Below, one piece after another: positions 33,390-40,876 of a DNA stretch of 42,415 bases (within the stretch, counting starts at the first letter, position 1; each line of letters begins with the position of its first letter). Below the pieces are notes generated by a model. That model was given only the letters and a program-made list of their open reading frames with translations, ran no database searches and was not told where the DNA came from. The stretch lies in contig CALVQX010000014.1 in the NCBI GenBank assembly GCA_944358405.1, forward strand, positions 1 to 42,415, written 5' to 3'. Position numbers and translations under genes: made by a program. Origin of the DNA: an uncultured Bacilli bacterium. Lineage in GTDB: Bacteria; Bacillota_I; Bacilli_A; RF39; UBA660.

Positions 33390-34005
33390 AATTGAAGCGT
33401 ATTTAGATGAATTATTTCCTAATCCTCAGTGTGAATTAGTTTATCATCATGATTATGAATTGTTGATTGCTATTGTTTTAAGCGCTCAGTCTACTGATAA
33501 AAGAGTTAATATGGTTACTCCTATTATCTTTCGAAAATATCCTACCTTAAAAGCATTAAAAGATGCATCTCTTGCTGATTTGGAAGAAATTATCCATCCT
33601 GTTGGTTCTTTTCGAAAAAAGGCTTCTTATGTGCAAAAAATAGCTCAAATTTTAGAGGAAGAGTATCAAGGTGTTGTTCCTGATGATAGGGAAGTTTTAG
33701 AGTCACTCCCTGGTGTTGGTAGAAAGACCGCTAATGTTTTTTTGAGTGAGTTTTATCATTATCCAGCTATTGCCGTGGATACTCATGTGGGGCGAGTTTC
33801 AAAACGATTGCGACTTGCTTATGCAAATGATGATGTTTTGAAAGTGGAAAAAAAGTTACAGAAAAAGTTTCGAAAAGAGGTTTGGTCTAAGCGTCATTTA
33901 CAAATGGTTTTATTTGGGAGATATTATTGTAAGGCAGTTCATCCTTTATGCAAGAGTTGTCCACTACAGGATATTTGTAGAGAAAAGAATAAAAATTTTC
34001 ATTAA
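33376..34005 (+). CDS. nth: Endonuclease III
   Basis: A 209-residue HhH-GPD DNA glycosylase/AP lyase. LPGVGRKTANV (about 109-119) is the hairpin with the catalytic Lys, and the catalytic Asp is in AVDTHVGRV (about 131-139). The C-terminal [4Fe-4S] ligands are spaced Cys-x6-Cys-x2-Cys-x5-Cys (CKAVHPLCKSCPLQDIC). It removes oxidised pyrimidines. The start at 33376 lies within the end of dnaD, and the pair is translationally coupled. A long terminator hairpin follows. Confidence 0.96.
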   Translation: MKTSRIEAYLDELFPNPQCELVYHHDYELLIAIVLSAQSTDKRVNMVTPIIFRKYPTLKALKDASLADLEEIIHPVGSFRKKASYVQKIAQILEEEYQGVVPDDREVLESLPGVGRKTANVFLSEFYHYPAIAVDTHVGRVSKRLRLAYANDDVLKVEKKLQKKFRKEVWSKRHLQMVLFGRYYCKAVHPLCKSCPLQDICREKNKNFH

Positions 34006-34039
34006 TGATCAAAAATTGGCCTGTTTATAATTTCTGATT

Positions 34040-34080
34040 AGAGGATTATCACTTGTGATTCATAAGGATAATCTTTTTTT
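34040..34080 (+). terminator. Terminator of the dnaD-nth unit
   Basis: The stem GGATTATC...GATAATC is continued inward by CTTGTG-ATT-CATAAG with one bulged A, followed by seven T. Confidence 0.85.
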
Positions 34081-34134
34081 ATTTGTTATAATTATTTGGT
34101 TATTTTTTGTTAAAATTATCTTTTTGATTTTGCC

Positions 34135-34173
34135 ATATAAAAACCTCGTTTCTATTTTTGAGAAACGAGGTTT
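34135..34173 (-). terminator. Terminator of the recU-pbp operon
   Basis: A perfect 13-bp stem (34141-34153 with 34161-34173) with a 7-base loop. On the minus strand it runs into TTTTTATA, 19 bases beyond the pbp stop. Confidence 0.88.
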
Positions 34174-34191
34174 ATTTTAATGCAGTTTTTA

Positions 34192-36921
34192 TTATGGAGA
34201 TGTAGTAGGTGTTGGAGTAGGTGTCGTTGTTGGAGCTGGCGATGGCGACGGTGTCGTAGTTGGAGTCGGCGACGGTGATGTAGTTGGTTCTGGCGACTCT
34301 GATGGCGATGGTGTCGTAGTTTCTTTTAATGTATAAGTTGCGGCTTCACTTTGGAGTCCACTATAGCTTTTATATGTTGCTACTATCTTGTAGGTTCCAT
34401 ATGGATTAGTAGTTGTGAAAGTGTAACTTGTCTTATCTGTAAATGCTATTAGAGTGGAATCTAAATAGATGTTATAGCCAAACGTTCCATAACTGCTATC
34501 TCCTTGATCCCCAGGATTTACAGCATTCCAACTCATGGTTACTTTATTTGTGCTCTCATCATAAGATACTTTGAAATTACTTGGTTTTGCTAATGTGGTT
34601 TGTTCTGTTGTAGTTTCTTCTGGTTCATATCCTTTTTTAAAATATTCATACACTACTGATCCGGTATATCCCGCACCAGCTATTTTTGGAGGGTTTGAAC
34701 CAGCTACAATGCCTAATTTTACTACGCTTGATGGTTGTTTGAATGCTTCACGGTTGGATTCCATAGCTCCAGCGGAAACTAGGGCATTGAATAGTCTGTC
34801 TTTTTGAATAGTAGCTGGAACATTATGTAGACAGTATTCACTATCAATATAGTCATATCCATACCACATACCAATAACTGTTTTGGTTGAGTATCCCACT
34901 ACCCAGGAATCTCTGATTGCATCACTTGGTAAGTTTTCTCTTTCCATGGTAGCATCGTCATAGTTTGTTGTACCAGTTTTTGCAGCAACATTTGTTGGTG
35001 TTCCACCAGTTAGAGCAACATCTTGTAGTACATCAGAAATCATAAAGGCAGTAGCATCAGACATAACTCTGGTTTTTTCTGATTGATGTTCTTTTGTTTC
35101 ACCAGTTGATCTAAATACAATTTTACTTACAGAATATGGTTTGTTATAGTATCCACCATTAGAGAATGCAGCATAAGCAGCAGCCATTTGCAATGAAGAT
35201 ACTCCTGGTTCGAAAGCACCAATAGCGTGTGCTTCATGAATTCTACCATTTTCAATTTCTGGTTCAATTCCTAAGCTTGTTACAAATTCGATGATTTTTT
35301 TGTTGTCTACTTGTTGGAAAGCTTTTAGTGCTGGAATGTTTCTTGAAGTGGCTAGAGCTCTTCTTAATGTAATAGTACCGAAGTATCCACCATCCCAGTT
35401 TTTAATAGATTGTCCATTGGAGTATGAGTATGGGGAATCATCGAATAGGGTATAAGTTGACCAGTTATTATATTCAATTCCTGGACCATAATCAAATAAT
35501 GGTTTTGCGGTAGATCCTGGTTGTCTTCTGATTCCAGTTGCATAGTTTAATTGTTTTGCTCCAGTTTTATTTCTACCAGCTCCTATGGCTAATATTTTAC
35601 CGGTTTGTGAGTCTACTACAGAAATTCCTGCTTGAACTTTATCATCTATCCATGTATAGTTTTCTCCATTTAAGACACTTTCTACTGCTTCTTGTTTTGT
35701 TCTGTCTAAATTTGTATAAACAAGAACAGGAGTTGTATATATATCGATTCCGTATTTTTCTTTTACTTCTCGATATACAGTATCTATATATCCTTGATAT
35801 TGATTTTCTTTTATTTCACTATCAGCAGTTAGGGAAGATACGGGAATGCTATTGGCAATTTCTTCTTCTTCTTTCGTAATGTATCCATGAGTTCTCATGA
35901 GATATAGCACTGTAGAACGTCTTTTTTCTGCATTTTCTGGATTGGTTATTGGGTTATAGGAATTTGGTGATTTAAACATTCCGGCAATGACTGCTGCTTC
36001 ACTTAGATTTAATTCACTAACTTTTTTACCAAAATATTTTTCAGAGGCTTCTTCTACACCGTAAATATTTCCACCAAGGAAGTGGTTATTGACATAAAAT
36101 TCAATGATTTGCTGTTTTGTATAATTTTTTTCTAGTTTAAAGATTGCTAGATAGATGTCTTCAAATTTTCTGATAATTCCTTCGATTCCTTCGTCAATCT
36201 CTGCGTTGGTAAAAGTATTTTTTACTACTTGCATGGATAGAGTAGAAGCTCCACCGGCATTGGAATTTCCTAGTAATTGTCCGATACTTGCTTTTAAAAA
36301 TCTAGGAGCATCAAAACCGTTATGTTGAAAGAATCTAGAATCTTCGGTTGCAACAATCGCATCAATTAATACTTCTGGAAGTTCATCATAAGTTACTTTT
36401 TCTCTTTGCTCTGATCCTAGTTTCGCATATTCTTCTCCATTAATATCATATAGGGCCGTTAATTCTGGAGTGTTTAGTTCTTCTGCTTTGAATTTTGGCT
36501 CTGCACTTGATCTAATATATAATAAGAAGGCGGTAACTCCTGCTAATCCTAAGATTCCTAAGGTTAGGATAATAATTAAAATAACATTTAGTACTCTTCT
36601 TTTTCTTTTTTGGTTTTTCACTTTTTTCAATAATTCAGCAACACCTATGATGATACCAATACCAATTGCTGTAATTAAAGTAAATTCTATTCCAAGAGTT
36701 AAATAACATAGTATAAGAATTGCCACTAGGATGATGCAACAGATAATTTTAATGTTTGTATCTTTTTTTGTTTCTTTTGGTGGAATTCTTTTCTTTATAT
36801 TTTTTGTATCATATTTGGTATCATAATTTTTTGTCTTGGATAGAGATTTTGTTGATTTGCTAGTAGTTTTTCTTTTTATAGTGGTTTTACTTTTTTTGTT
36901 ATTTTCACTTTCCTTTTTCAT
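34192..36921 (-). CDS. ponA: Class A penicillin-binding protein (PBP1A/PonA type) with FN3 domain
   Basis: A 909-residue peptidoglycan synthase. The order is: a Lys/Thr-rich cytosolic head (1-57); hydrophobic segments at about 58-78, 79-98 and 111-136; a GT51 glycosyltransferase with ATEDSRFFQHNGFD (about 191-204) and GGASTLSMQ (about 223-231); and a transpeptidase with SxxK in GSTAKP (about 470), SRN (about 525) and KTGTTNYDD (about 647). A fibronectin type III domain (about 780-865) and a Pro/Thr/Ser tail complete it. It polymerises glycan and crosslinks peptides. AGGAGG precedes the ATG, and the start overlaps the recU stop (ATGA), as in the Bacillus recU-ponA operon. The extra two hydrophobic segments are unusual. 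Confidence 0.95.
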   Translation of the reverse strand: MKKESENNKKSKTTIKRKTTSKSTKSLSKTKNYDTKYDTKNIKKRIPPKETKKDTNIKIICCIILVAILILCYLTLGIEFTLITAIGIGIIIGVAELLKKVKNQKRKRRVLNVILIIILTLGILGLAGVTAFLLYIRSSAEPKFKAEELNTPELTALYDINGEEYAKLGSEQREKVTYDELPEVLIDAIVATEDSRFFQHNGFDAPRFLKASIGQLLGNSNAGGASTLSMQVVKNTFTNAEIDEGIEGIIRKFEDIYLAIFKLEKNYTKQQIIEFYVNNHFLGGNIYGVEEASEKYFGKKVSELNLSEAAVIAGMFKSPNSYNPITNPENAEKRRSTVLYLMRTHGYITKEEEEIANSIPVSSLTADSEIKENQYQGYIDTVYREVKEKYGIDIYTTPVLVYTNLDRTKQEAVESVLNGENYTWIDDKVQAGISVVDSQTGKILAIGAGRNKTGAKQLNYATGIRRQPGSTAKPLFDYGPGIEYNNWSTYTLFDDSPYSYSNGQSIKNWDGGYFGTITLRRALATSRNIPALKAFQQVDNKKIIEFVTSLGIEPEIENGRIHEAHAIGAFEPGVSSLQMAAAYAAFSNGGYYNKPYSVSKIVFRSTGETKEHQSEKTRVMSDATAFMISDVLQDVALTGGTPTNVAAKTGTTNYDDATMERENLPSDAIRDSWVVGYSTKTVIGMWYGYDYIDSEYCLHNVPATIQKDRLFNALVSAGAMESNREAFKQPSSVVKLGIVAGSNPPKIAGAGYTGSVVYEYFKKGYEPEETTTEQTTLAKPSNFKVSYDESTNKVTMSWNAVNPGDQGDSSYGTFGYNIYLDSTLIAFTDKTSYTFTTTNPYGTYKIVATYKSYSGLQSEAATYTLKETTTPSPSESPEPTTSPSPTPTTTPSPSPAPTTTPTPTPTTSP

Positions 36922-37493
36922 TTTTTATTACCTCCTATTATTTGATCAATTATTTTTAGATAATCGATTCTTGGTCTATAACCATCTTTTATTAAATATC
37001 CTTTTTCTTGAAAATAATCTATAGGAATTGATTTCCTGTTTTTGGTTTCTAAAAAATTGATTAAATCTTTTGCCATTAATAGATAAGTTTTGTTTAGATT
37101 GGTAAATCTAACAATTAAAAAGGCAATTCCTTGTTGCTTGTCTATATTTTTGATATGTTGTATCTGGTGGGGATGAATGTTACTTAAAGTGAATGATGTG
37201 TTACTTTTTGTTTCTTTTGCTTCAAAGTCAATATAGTATCCATTATATATTCCATTATAATCAGTAGTTGAGGGAACTGTGAAAAAAGCTTGTGTTATAA
37301 TTGCTTTATCTCTGGATGGATAGTCTACCTTTGTGATTTTAATCGGAGTAGGTTTTTTATATATGTAAGCTTTTTCTATTTCTCTATAATATTCATTGGA
37401 ATCATTTAATTCACTTTCTAAGGGCATCCCTCGATTACTATAGTTTATTTCATGGTTTGTATGGACTTTTTTTAAGCCATTTGGATAATTCAT
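36918..37493 (-). CDS. recU: Holliday junction resolvase RecU
   Basis: A 191-residue nuclease. NRGMPLESELNDSNEYY (about 20-36) is the RecU N-terminal motif. The PD-(D/E)xK catalytic centre is seen in DYNGIYNGYYIDFEAKET (about 77-95), and HPHQ (about 106) is also conserved. It resolves four-way junctions and modulates RecA. AGGTG is five bases before the ATG. It is first in the operon with the class A PBP. A TATAAT -10 lies upstream on the minus strand (37516-37511). Confidence 0.95.
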   Translation of the reverse strand: MNYPNGLKKVHTNHEINYSNRGMPLESELNDSNEYYREIEKAYIYKKPTPIKITKVDYPSRDKAIITQAFFTVPSTTDYNGIYNGYYIDFEAKETKSNTSFTLSNIHPHQIQHIKNIDKQQGIAFLIVRFTNLNKTYLLMAKDLINFLETKNRKSIPIDYFQEKGYLIKDGYRPRIDYLKIIDQIIGGNKK

Positions 37494-37646
37494 CTCATCA
37501 CCTATTCTTTATTATACTATATTAGGGCTAAATTTTCTATATTTTGTGATTATTTTTCAGGATTTCTGTGACTAGTTTTGGCAATTATTGTCGATTTCAT
37601 GATTTTTTGTTTTTTTTATATTATGCTATTGGTGGTTGGTGATGAT

Positions 37647-37763
37647 ATGAAAAATTTAGATGTTATTTGGTTATTGAATCGGATGGTAGATAATTTACGA
37701 ACTGCGGAAATTGAGTCACAGTTATCTTATATATTGCACGGTTTAATAATTGACAAAAGGTAG
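37647..37763 (+). CDS. Possible 38-residue small protein upstream of gpsB
   Basis: MKNLDVIWLLNRMVDNLRTA begins a 38-residue frame that ends IIDKR. It follows GGTGATGAT at usable spacing and has a composition like a short amphipathic helical protein. The -35 box of the gpsB promoter lies across its last codons. It occupies much of the 310-base gap between recU and gpsB, in which I see no other gene. There is no homologue I can name, and chance is a real alternative. Confidence 0.4.
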   Translation: MKNLDVIWLLNRMVDNLRTAEIESQLSYILHGLIIDKR

Positions 37764-37778
37764 TATTAATGACATAAT
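37750..37778 (+). promoter_or_regulatory. Promoter of gpsB-rnpB
   Basis: TTGACA (37750-37755), a 17-base spacer ending in TGA, and CATAAT (37773-37778). Strong: perfect -35 and extended -10. Confidence 0.85.
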
Positions 37779-37803
37779 ATTAATGTAAGGGATTGGTGAT
37801 AAA

Positions 37804-38154
37804 ATGTATCAAAATAAGATTACACTTATGCCACAAGATATTTTGGAAAAGGAATTTAAGATTGATACACGTGGTTATCGCTTAAAAGAAGTGGATCAAT
37901 TTTTAGATATTATTATTGGTGACTATGAGCAGTTTTTGAATATCATTAATGATTTGGAAAAAGAGAAAGCAGATTTGCTTGGAGAAATTATGTCTTTAAA
38001 GCAGGAACTAAGGAATTCCAAATTAAGTGTAGAAGTTGCACGTAGTAATGCTGAAGCTTCTTCTGAGGTAACTAATGTCGATATTATGCGGAGATTGTCG
38101 CAACTTGAAAAACTTGTGTATAGTACCATAAAAAACATGAAAGATGACGATTAA
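37804..38154 (+). CDS. gpsB: Cell division protein GpsB (DivIVA-domain)
   Basis: A 116-residue protein. The DivIVA-type N-terminal membrane-binding region covers about residues 7-70, with MPQDILEKEFKIDTRGYRLKEVDQFLD as its landmark; RGY, VDQFLD and a YEQFL stretch match GpsB. A coiled coil follows and a short C-terminal helix domain (RRLSQLEKLVYSTIKNM) that trimerises dimers in known GpsB. GpsB links division and elongation by recruiting class A PBPs such as PBP1. The adjacent rnpB copies the Bacillus arrangement. GGTGAT lies four bases before the ATG, giving a moderate ribosome-binding site. Confidence 0.95.
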   Translation: MYQNKITLMPQDILEKEFKIDTRGYRLKEVDQFLDIIIGDYEQFLNIINDLEKEKADLLGEIMSLKQELRNSKLSVEVARSNAEASSEVTNVDIMRRLSQLEKLVYSTIKNMKDDD

Positions 38155-38155
38155 T

Positions 38156-38504
38156 ATATAAACAAACGCTGGAGTCTATAAGACTCTTGAGGAAAGTCCA
38201 TGCTCACACAATCTGAGATGATTGTAGTGTTCGTGCCTAGGGAAAAAATAACCTAGGGTAGTTTATTAAGCTAATGGCGGAAGATAAACCTAAGTCTTTG
38301 ATATGGTTTATTCCTGAAAAGTGCCGCAGTGACGATGCTTTTGGAAACAAAAGAGTGAAACGTGGTAAACCCCGCGAGTGAGAAACTCAAATTTTGGTAG
38401 AGGAGCTCTGATGAAGGAATCAAACGGAGTCAGGGACCATAGTATTTATGGTAGATAAATGTTTGTTGCCTAGCAATAGGTACAGAACATGGCTTATTTA
38501 TATT
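38156..38504 (+). ncRNA. rnpB: RNase P RNA, type B (Bacillus class)
   Basis: The catalytic-core sequence GAGGAAAGTCCATGCTC is at 38190-38206, and the matching ACAGAACATGGCTTA is at 38482-38496. CCGCGAGTGAGAAACTC and the GCCGCAGTGACGATG region also fit. The ends ATATAAA (38156-38162) and TTTATAT (about 38497-38503) pair to make P1. The length of about 350 bases and the lack of a type A P6 pattern fit type B. It processes the 5' ends of tRNA precursors. It directly follows the gpsB stop. Ends are estimated from P1. Confidence 0.95.
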
Positions 38505-38530
38505 AATTTGTTATTTAGTGAGGTGTTTAG

Positions 38531-39025
38531 GTGAAAGAATTAGGCGAGTATTTACGGCATACTAGAATTAGTAATGGTGTAAGCATGACGGAGGCGGCTG
38601 AGGATTTAGATCTTTCTACATCTCAACTTGAAAATATAGAGAGTGGAAATGTTAAGGCATTTAAAGATGTTTATAGTTTAAAACAATATGTTAGGCAGTA
38701 TGCTAAATATTTAGGGTTAGATCCTGAAAAAGTAGTTGACGAATTCAACAGTTTTTTATTTGAACATACTTCTAAGATTTCATTAGATGATATTCGTGCT
38801 GCTCAGAAAAAAATGGAGGAAAAAGAGAAAAAGGTGAAATCTCCTTATACGAAAGTTTACAAAAAGCCAATACCTTTGTGGCCATTTTTTGTTGCTATAG
38901 GTGCTTTTGTTGTGTTGATTATAGTCATTTATCTTATTGTTAGTACGATAAATAAAGCACCAGCTCGAGTGGAAGAATTAATGCCTGTAAGTAGAAAGGA
39001 GAGTTATTATGAATTTACCTACTAA
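38531..39025 (+). CDS. RodZ/YmfM-like protein: HTH_25 domain and one membrane helix
   Basis: A 164-residue protein with a GTG start after AGGTG. Residues 1-75 are a Cro/CI-type helix-turn-helix of the RodZ type (LGEYLRHTRISNGVSMTEAAEDL, and QLENIESGNV). A charged linker follows, and then a membrane helix (about 115-138). Only about 25 residues follow the helix, so the extracellular beta domain of full RodZ is missing. RodZ links MreB to the wall machinery. The position before pgsA and recA is that of ymfM in Bacillus. Its end overlaps pgsA by 17 bases. Confidence 0.85.
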   Translation: MKELGEYLRHTRISNGVSMTEAAEDLDLSTSQLENIESGNVKAFKDVYSLKQYVRQYAKYLGLDPEKVVDEFNSFLFEHTSKISLDDIRAAQKKMEEKEKKVKSPYTKVYKKPIPLWPFFVAIGAFVVLIIVIYLIVSTINKAPARVEELMPVSRKESYYEFTY

Positions 39026-39620
39026 GTTGACTGTTCTTCGTTTGATTTTATCTGTAGTTATTATAGTATTATTATCTTTTCCATTTTATGCTGTTGGAAT
39101 TCAGTTTCCTAAATATGCTATTTCTGGTATTCCTACAACGATTGAATTGCAATATATTATCGCAGGTATTATTTTTATTATTGCAAGTTTTACTGATTTT
39201 TTAGATGGTTATTTAGCTCGTAAAAATAATCAGATTACGGATACAGGAAAGATGTTAGATGCGATTGCAGATAAGGCTTTGGTCAATACCGTTTTGATTA
39301 TTTTAGCTGCACATGGATTTATTCATGAGATTATTCCAGTGATTATTGTTCTTCGTGATATTGTAGTTAATGCAATCAAAATGGAAGCTGCTGGAAAAGG
39401 AAAGGTGGTAGCTGCTATTGGTTCTGGAAAATTGAAAACAGCAACTTTGATGGTTGGTACTGCACTTACTTTTTTCTATAATTTACCGTTTGAATTTATT
39501 GGTATCCGTGTTTCTGATTTCTTGTTATATTTTGCTTGTATTATGTCTATTATATCTGCAGTTCAATATTATCGTATGAATAAAGAATTAATTTTTGGAA
39601 AAACAGAAATTTCTGTTTAG
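39009..39620 (+). CDS. pgsA: Phosphatidylglycerophosphate synthase PgsA
   Basis: A 203-residue CDP-alcohol phosphatidyltransferase with about five membrane helices. The catalytic signature DG-x2-AR-x8-G-x3-D-x3-D is present as DGYLARKNNQITDTGKMLD followed by AIAD (about residues 64-86). It makes phosphatidylglycerol phosphate from CDP-diacylglycerol and glycerol-3-phosphate. It is coupled to the RodZ-like gene. cinA, which usually sits between pgsA and recA in Bacilli, is absent here. Confidence 0.95.
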   Translation: MNLPTKLTVLRLILSVVIIVLLSFPFYAVGIQFPKYAISGIPTTIELQYIIAGIIFIIASFTDFLDGYLARKNNQITDTGKMLDAIADKALVNTVLIILAAHGFIHEIIPVIIVLRDIVVNAIKMEAAGKGKVVAAIGSGKLKTATLMVGTALTFFYNLPFEFIGIRVSDFLLYFACIMSIISAVQYYRMNKELIFGKTEISV

Positions 39621-39632
39621 AGTATTTTACTT

Positions 39633-39672
39633 AATAAAAATTCCTTTTTCTTTATAGGAATTTTTATTTTTG
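39633..39672 (+). terminator. Terminator of the RodZ-like/pgsA unit
   Basis: A 13-bp stem (39633-39645 with 39656-39668) with a 10-base loop and T-rich tail. Confidence 0.8.
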
Positions 39673-39698
39673 CCCTTTTTATGATTGCTAAAAAATGT

Positions 39699-39712
39699 AA
39701 AACAATTGTTCG
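39699..39712. promoter_or_regulatory. Probable LexA operator of recA
   Basis: AAAACAATTGTTCG matches the Gram-positive SOS box CGAAC-N4-GTTCG at 8 of its 10 defined bases. It differs only in the first two (AA for CG). It lies just upstream of the recA -35, where such sites occur. The right half-site GTTCG is perfect. Confidence 0.75.
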
Positions 39713-39720
39713 AAAAAAGC

Positions 39721-39749
39721 TTGCAATTTGTTTTAGATTAGTATACAAT
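39721..39749 (+). promoter_or_regulatory. Promoter of recA
   Basis: TTGCAA (39721-39726), a 17-base spacer and TACAAT (39744-39749). Confidence 0.65.
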
Positions 39750-39780
39750 GGTATTGTAAGTTATTGAACTAGGAGGATTT

Positions 39781-40821
39781 ATGAAAACAGTAAGTAAAGA
39801 AGCTATAAAGGATAAAGATAAAGCTTTAGAACAAGTATTAAATGATATTGAAAAACAATTTGGTAAAGGCTCTATTATGAAGTTGGGGGATAACAAACAT
39901 ATGAAAGTGGATGTTTGTTCCAGTGGTTGTCTATCCTTAGATATTGCTTTAGGTGTTGGTGGCTATCCTAGGGGTAGAATTATAGAAATTTATGGACCTG
40001 AATCTAGTGGTAAAACTACGTTCGCTTTACAAGCCATTGCTGAACATCAAAAGGCTGGTGGTAGGGCTGCTTTTATTGATGCAGAGCATGCCTTAGATCC
40101 TGTTTATGCGGAGCGCTTAGGTGTCAATATTGATGAGCTGTTACTTTCTCAACCTGATACTGGAGAACAAGCTTTGGAGATTTGTGAAGCCTTGGTTCGT
40201 AGTGAAGCAGTTAGTATTATTGTTATAGATTCTGTTGCAGCATTGGTTCCTCAGGCAGAAATTGATGGTGAGATGGGAGATTCTCATGTTGGACTTCAGG
40301 CTCGTTTGATGTCTCAAGCTTTGCGTAAATTGTCTGGAACTCTGAATAAGACTAAAACTACGTGTATTTTTATCAATCAATTACGTGAGAAGGTAGGGGT
40401 ATTGTTTGGGAATCCTGAGACTACTCCAGGTGGTAGAGCTTTAAAATTTTATTCTACTATTCGTTTGGATATTAGGCGAAATGAACAGTTGAAAATGGGT
40501 GATGGTATTGTTGGAAATAAAACTACGATTAAAGTTGTTAAAAACAAAGTTGCACCACCATTTAAAACAGCTGTAGTTGATATTATGTATGGAGAAGGAG
40601 TCTCTCGTGAAGGTGAAGTTATCGATTTGGCAGCGGATGCTGGAATTATAGAAAAAACGGGAGCTTGGTATTCTTATCAGGGAGAAAAATTAGGTCAAGG
40701 TAAGGAAAATGTGAAACTTTTATTAAAAGATACTCCTGAACTTTGTGCAGAAATAGAACAAAAGGTTCGGGAATATTATGATATTACTTTGGATAAGAAA
40801 GAGGAGGAGAAGGAAGCATAA
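39781..40821 (+). CDS. recA: Recombinase RecA
   Basis: A 346-residue protein of the usual RecA length. Walker A is GPESSGKTT (about residues 70-78), with [10 protein letters not shown] as the Walker B strand. Loop L1 is [13 protein letters not shown] and L2 is [20 protein letters not shown], with the [13 protein letters not shown] region also conserved. It performs strand exchange and stimulates LexA cleavage. AGGAGG lies six bases before the ATG. A LexA-like box and promoter lie upstream. The terminator hairpin overlaps the stop codon. Confidence 0.99.
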   Translation: MKTVSKEAIKDKDKALEQVLNDIEKQFGKGSIMKLGDNKHMKVDVCSSGCLSLDIALGVGGYPRGRIIEIYGPESSGKTTFALQAIAEHQKAGGRAAFIDAEHALDPVYAERLGVNIDELLLSQPDTGEQALEICEALVRSEAVSIIVIDSVAALVPQAEIDGEMGDSHVGLQARLMSQALRKLSGTLNKTKTTCIFINQLREKVGVLFGNPETTPGGRALKFYSTIRLDIRRNEQLKMGDGIVGNKTTIKVVKNKVAPPFKTAVVDIMYGEGVSREGEVIDLAADAGIIEKTGAWYSYQGEKLGQGKENVKLLLKDTPELCAEIEQKVREYYDITLDKKEEEKEA

Positions 40822-40835
40822 TCTTCTTTTTTATT
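40810..40835 (+). terminator. Terminator of recA
   Basis: AAGGAAG (40810-40816), loop CATAAT and CTTCTTT (40823-40829) with one G-U pair, then more T. The stop codon lies in the loop. Confidence 0.6.
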
Positions 40836-40876
40836 GCTTTTTTTTAGCTTTTCCATATAATACATCAGGAGGTATT

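Noticed and set aside
36470..36706. Plus-strand frames opposite the class A PBP gene (also near 34571 and 35538)
   Set aside because: They are shadows of a well-supported 909-residue gene with intact catalytic motifs.
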